Shown here: in pieces, positions 63,610 through 64,000 of the stretch
Position numbering within the stretch: position 1 is the first letter of the stretch
How the letters are laid out: each line of letters begins with the position of its first letter
Source: Photobacterium sanguinicancri
GTDB lineage: Bacteria; Pseudomonadota; Gammaproteobacteria; Enterobacterales; Vibrionaceae
Assembly: GCF_024346675.1 (NCBI RefSeq)
Contig: NZ_AP024850.1
Span: 1,426,001 to 1,490,000, forward strand
Direction of reading: 5' to 3'
DNA length: 64,000 nt
The notes under the pieces: model-generated
Told to the model about the DNA's origin: nothing
What the model saw: only the letters and a program-made list of their open reading frames with translations
Database searches by the model: none
Made by a program: the position numbers and the translations under genes

Positions 63610-63905
63610 AGCATCCTCCACGGCAATTCGATCAAGACAATAAAGATGACAACCCTAATTGCGTGCGGGAAAGTCATACGTTTCATCAACATCTTAGACC
63701 ATTTATCGTGGTAATAACCGTGCTTTTATCAAGGTTTTACAGTCTTATTCCAATATGCGTGATTTTTATTGGAACGAACTTTAGACGTAAGACATGGGCA
63801 AGTGACTGACTCGTAGCGATAATTGAGAAATGAGCAAAAAAAGAAGGTGGATAAACCACCTTCTGTTAGGACAAGATTATTATCAATTATTTAGGCGAAT
63901 TATAT
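63610..63905. other. Intergenic region left of the last, partial gene
   Basis: About 295 bases. A strong minus-strand terminator occupies the right part; the rest would hold the yniA promoter. No gene is seen. Confidence 0.5.
63836..63864 (-). terminator. Terminator of the partial gene at the right edge
   Basis: AGAAGGTGG and CCACCTTCT pair around ATAAA; on the minus strand a T-run of seven follows. Confidence 0.87.
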
Positions 63906-64000
63906 TCACACACTTGGCAGCAATTGTGCTGGCATGAGTGTGTTGTACTGTGCTTCGAGCAATAAAGCGTTGGCTTTTTCAATATCAGGTGCGAAATAGC
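63906..64000 (-). CDS. C-terminal fragment of an unidentified protein
   Basis: About 31 codons at the right edge, ending in TGA. The fragment reads YFAPDIEKANALLLEAQYN and ends LLPSV. An open frame plus a strong terminator just downstream indicate a real gene. I do not recognise it from so short a piece; the rest lies outside the window. Confidence 0.6.
   Translation of the reverse strand, partial: YFAPDIEKANALLLEAQYNTLMPAQLLPSV

Overview
The window looks like chromosomal DNA of a marine gammaproteobacterium of the family Vibrionaceae, most probably Photobacterium. This rests on protein family resemblance only: a Qnr-type pentapeptide protein, NorM next to riboflavin synthase, a vCNT-like nucleoside transporter, a DeoR very like the enterobacterial/vibrio one, an ExeM-type nuclease with a GlyGly-CTERM tail, and DUF3080 and DUF5062-like proteins. 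Gene density is ordinary, both strands are used, and most transcription units end in clear rho-independent hairpins.

Layout. 1-8 kb: the 5' end of an NhaC-family transporter behind a lysine riboswitch, an MFS and an EamA transporter, a DUF4239 protein, and lactate permease lldP divergent from a LysR regulator across a perfect dyad. 8-14 kb: a lipid block of acyl-CoA-binding protein, a two-domain fatty acyl-CoA reductase, a divergent GMC-type alcohol oxidoreductase and a GHSMGG lipase-like hydrolase. 14-24 kb: a split arsenate locus (an ArsC-ArsR fusion plus a phosphatase; 6 kb away, gap-arsJ) whose two promoters share an almost identical palindrome. Between them lie qnr, dcuC with an FNR-like box, a Crp/Fnr regulator, a nucleoside phosphorylase-pnuC pair and a 12-bp minisatellite. 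24-31 kb: a HAD phosphatase with two small genes, alanine dehydrogenase, a periplasmic 5'-nucleotidase, GDPD and an RsgA-type GTPase.

31.5-38.4 kb is the most distinctive block: a compact operon of glutamate-cysteine ligase, two half-ABC exporters of the MdlA/MdlB heterodimer type, and a glutathione synthetase that resembles the eukaryotic enzyme rather than bacterial GshB. The gene order suggests a dedicated route that makes and exports glutathione or a related thiol peptide. 38-47 kb: RNase HI with a viroplasmin-like domain, an RhlE helicase, an EEP hydrolase, deoR convergent with nupC, and a LysR gene. 47-52 kb: the extracellular nuclease ExeM and a porin. 52.6-54.5 kb: an IS3-family element has landed inside the terminator hairpin of an array of four identical tRNA-Val(GAC) genes, in the same orientation as the tRNAs. 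54.6-64 kb: a DUF3080 lipoprotein, a rhodanese, norM followed by a 10-copy TAAC repeat, a Cache-HAMP-GGDEF cyclase, riboflavin synthase, a zinc-ribbon protein, a hexitol phosphatase-like HAD protein, a YniA-like kinase and the 3' end of one further gene.

Functional themes. Genes for breaking down and taking up nucleic acids and nucleosides recur (ExeM, 5'-nucleotidase, NupC, DeoR, nucleoside phosphorylase, PnuC). Stress and efflux genes also recur (Qnr, NorM, Gap-ArsJ, ArsC-ArsR, the thiol/ABC operon). All assignments come from reading translated sequence and recalled family motifs; no database search was run.
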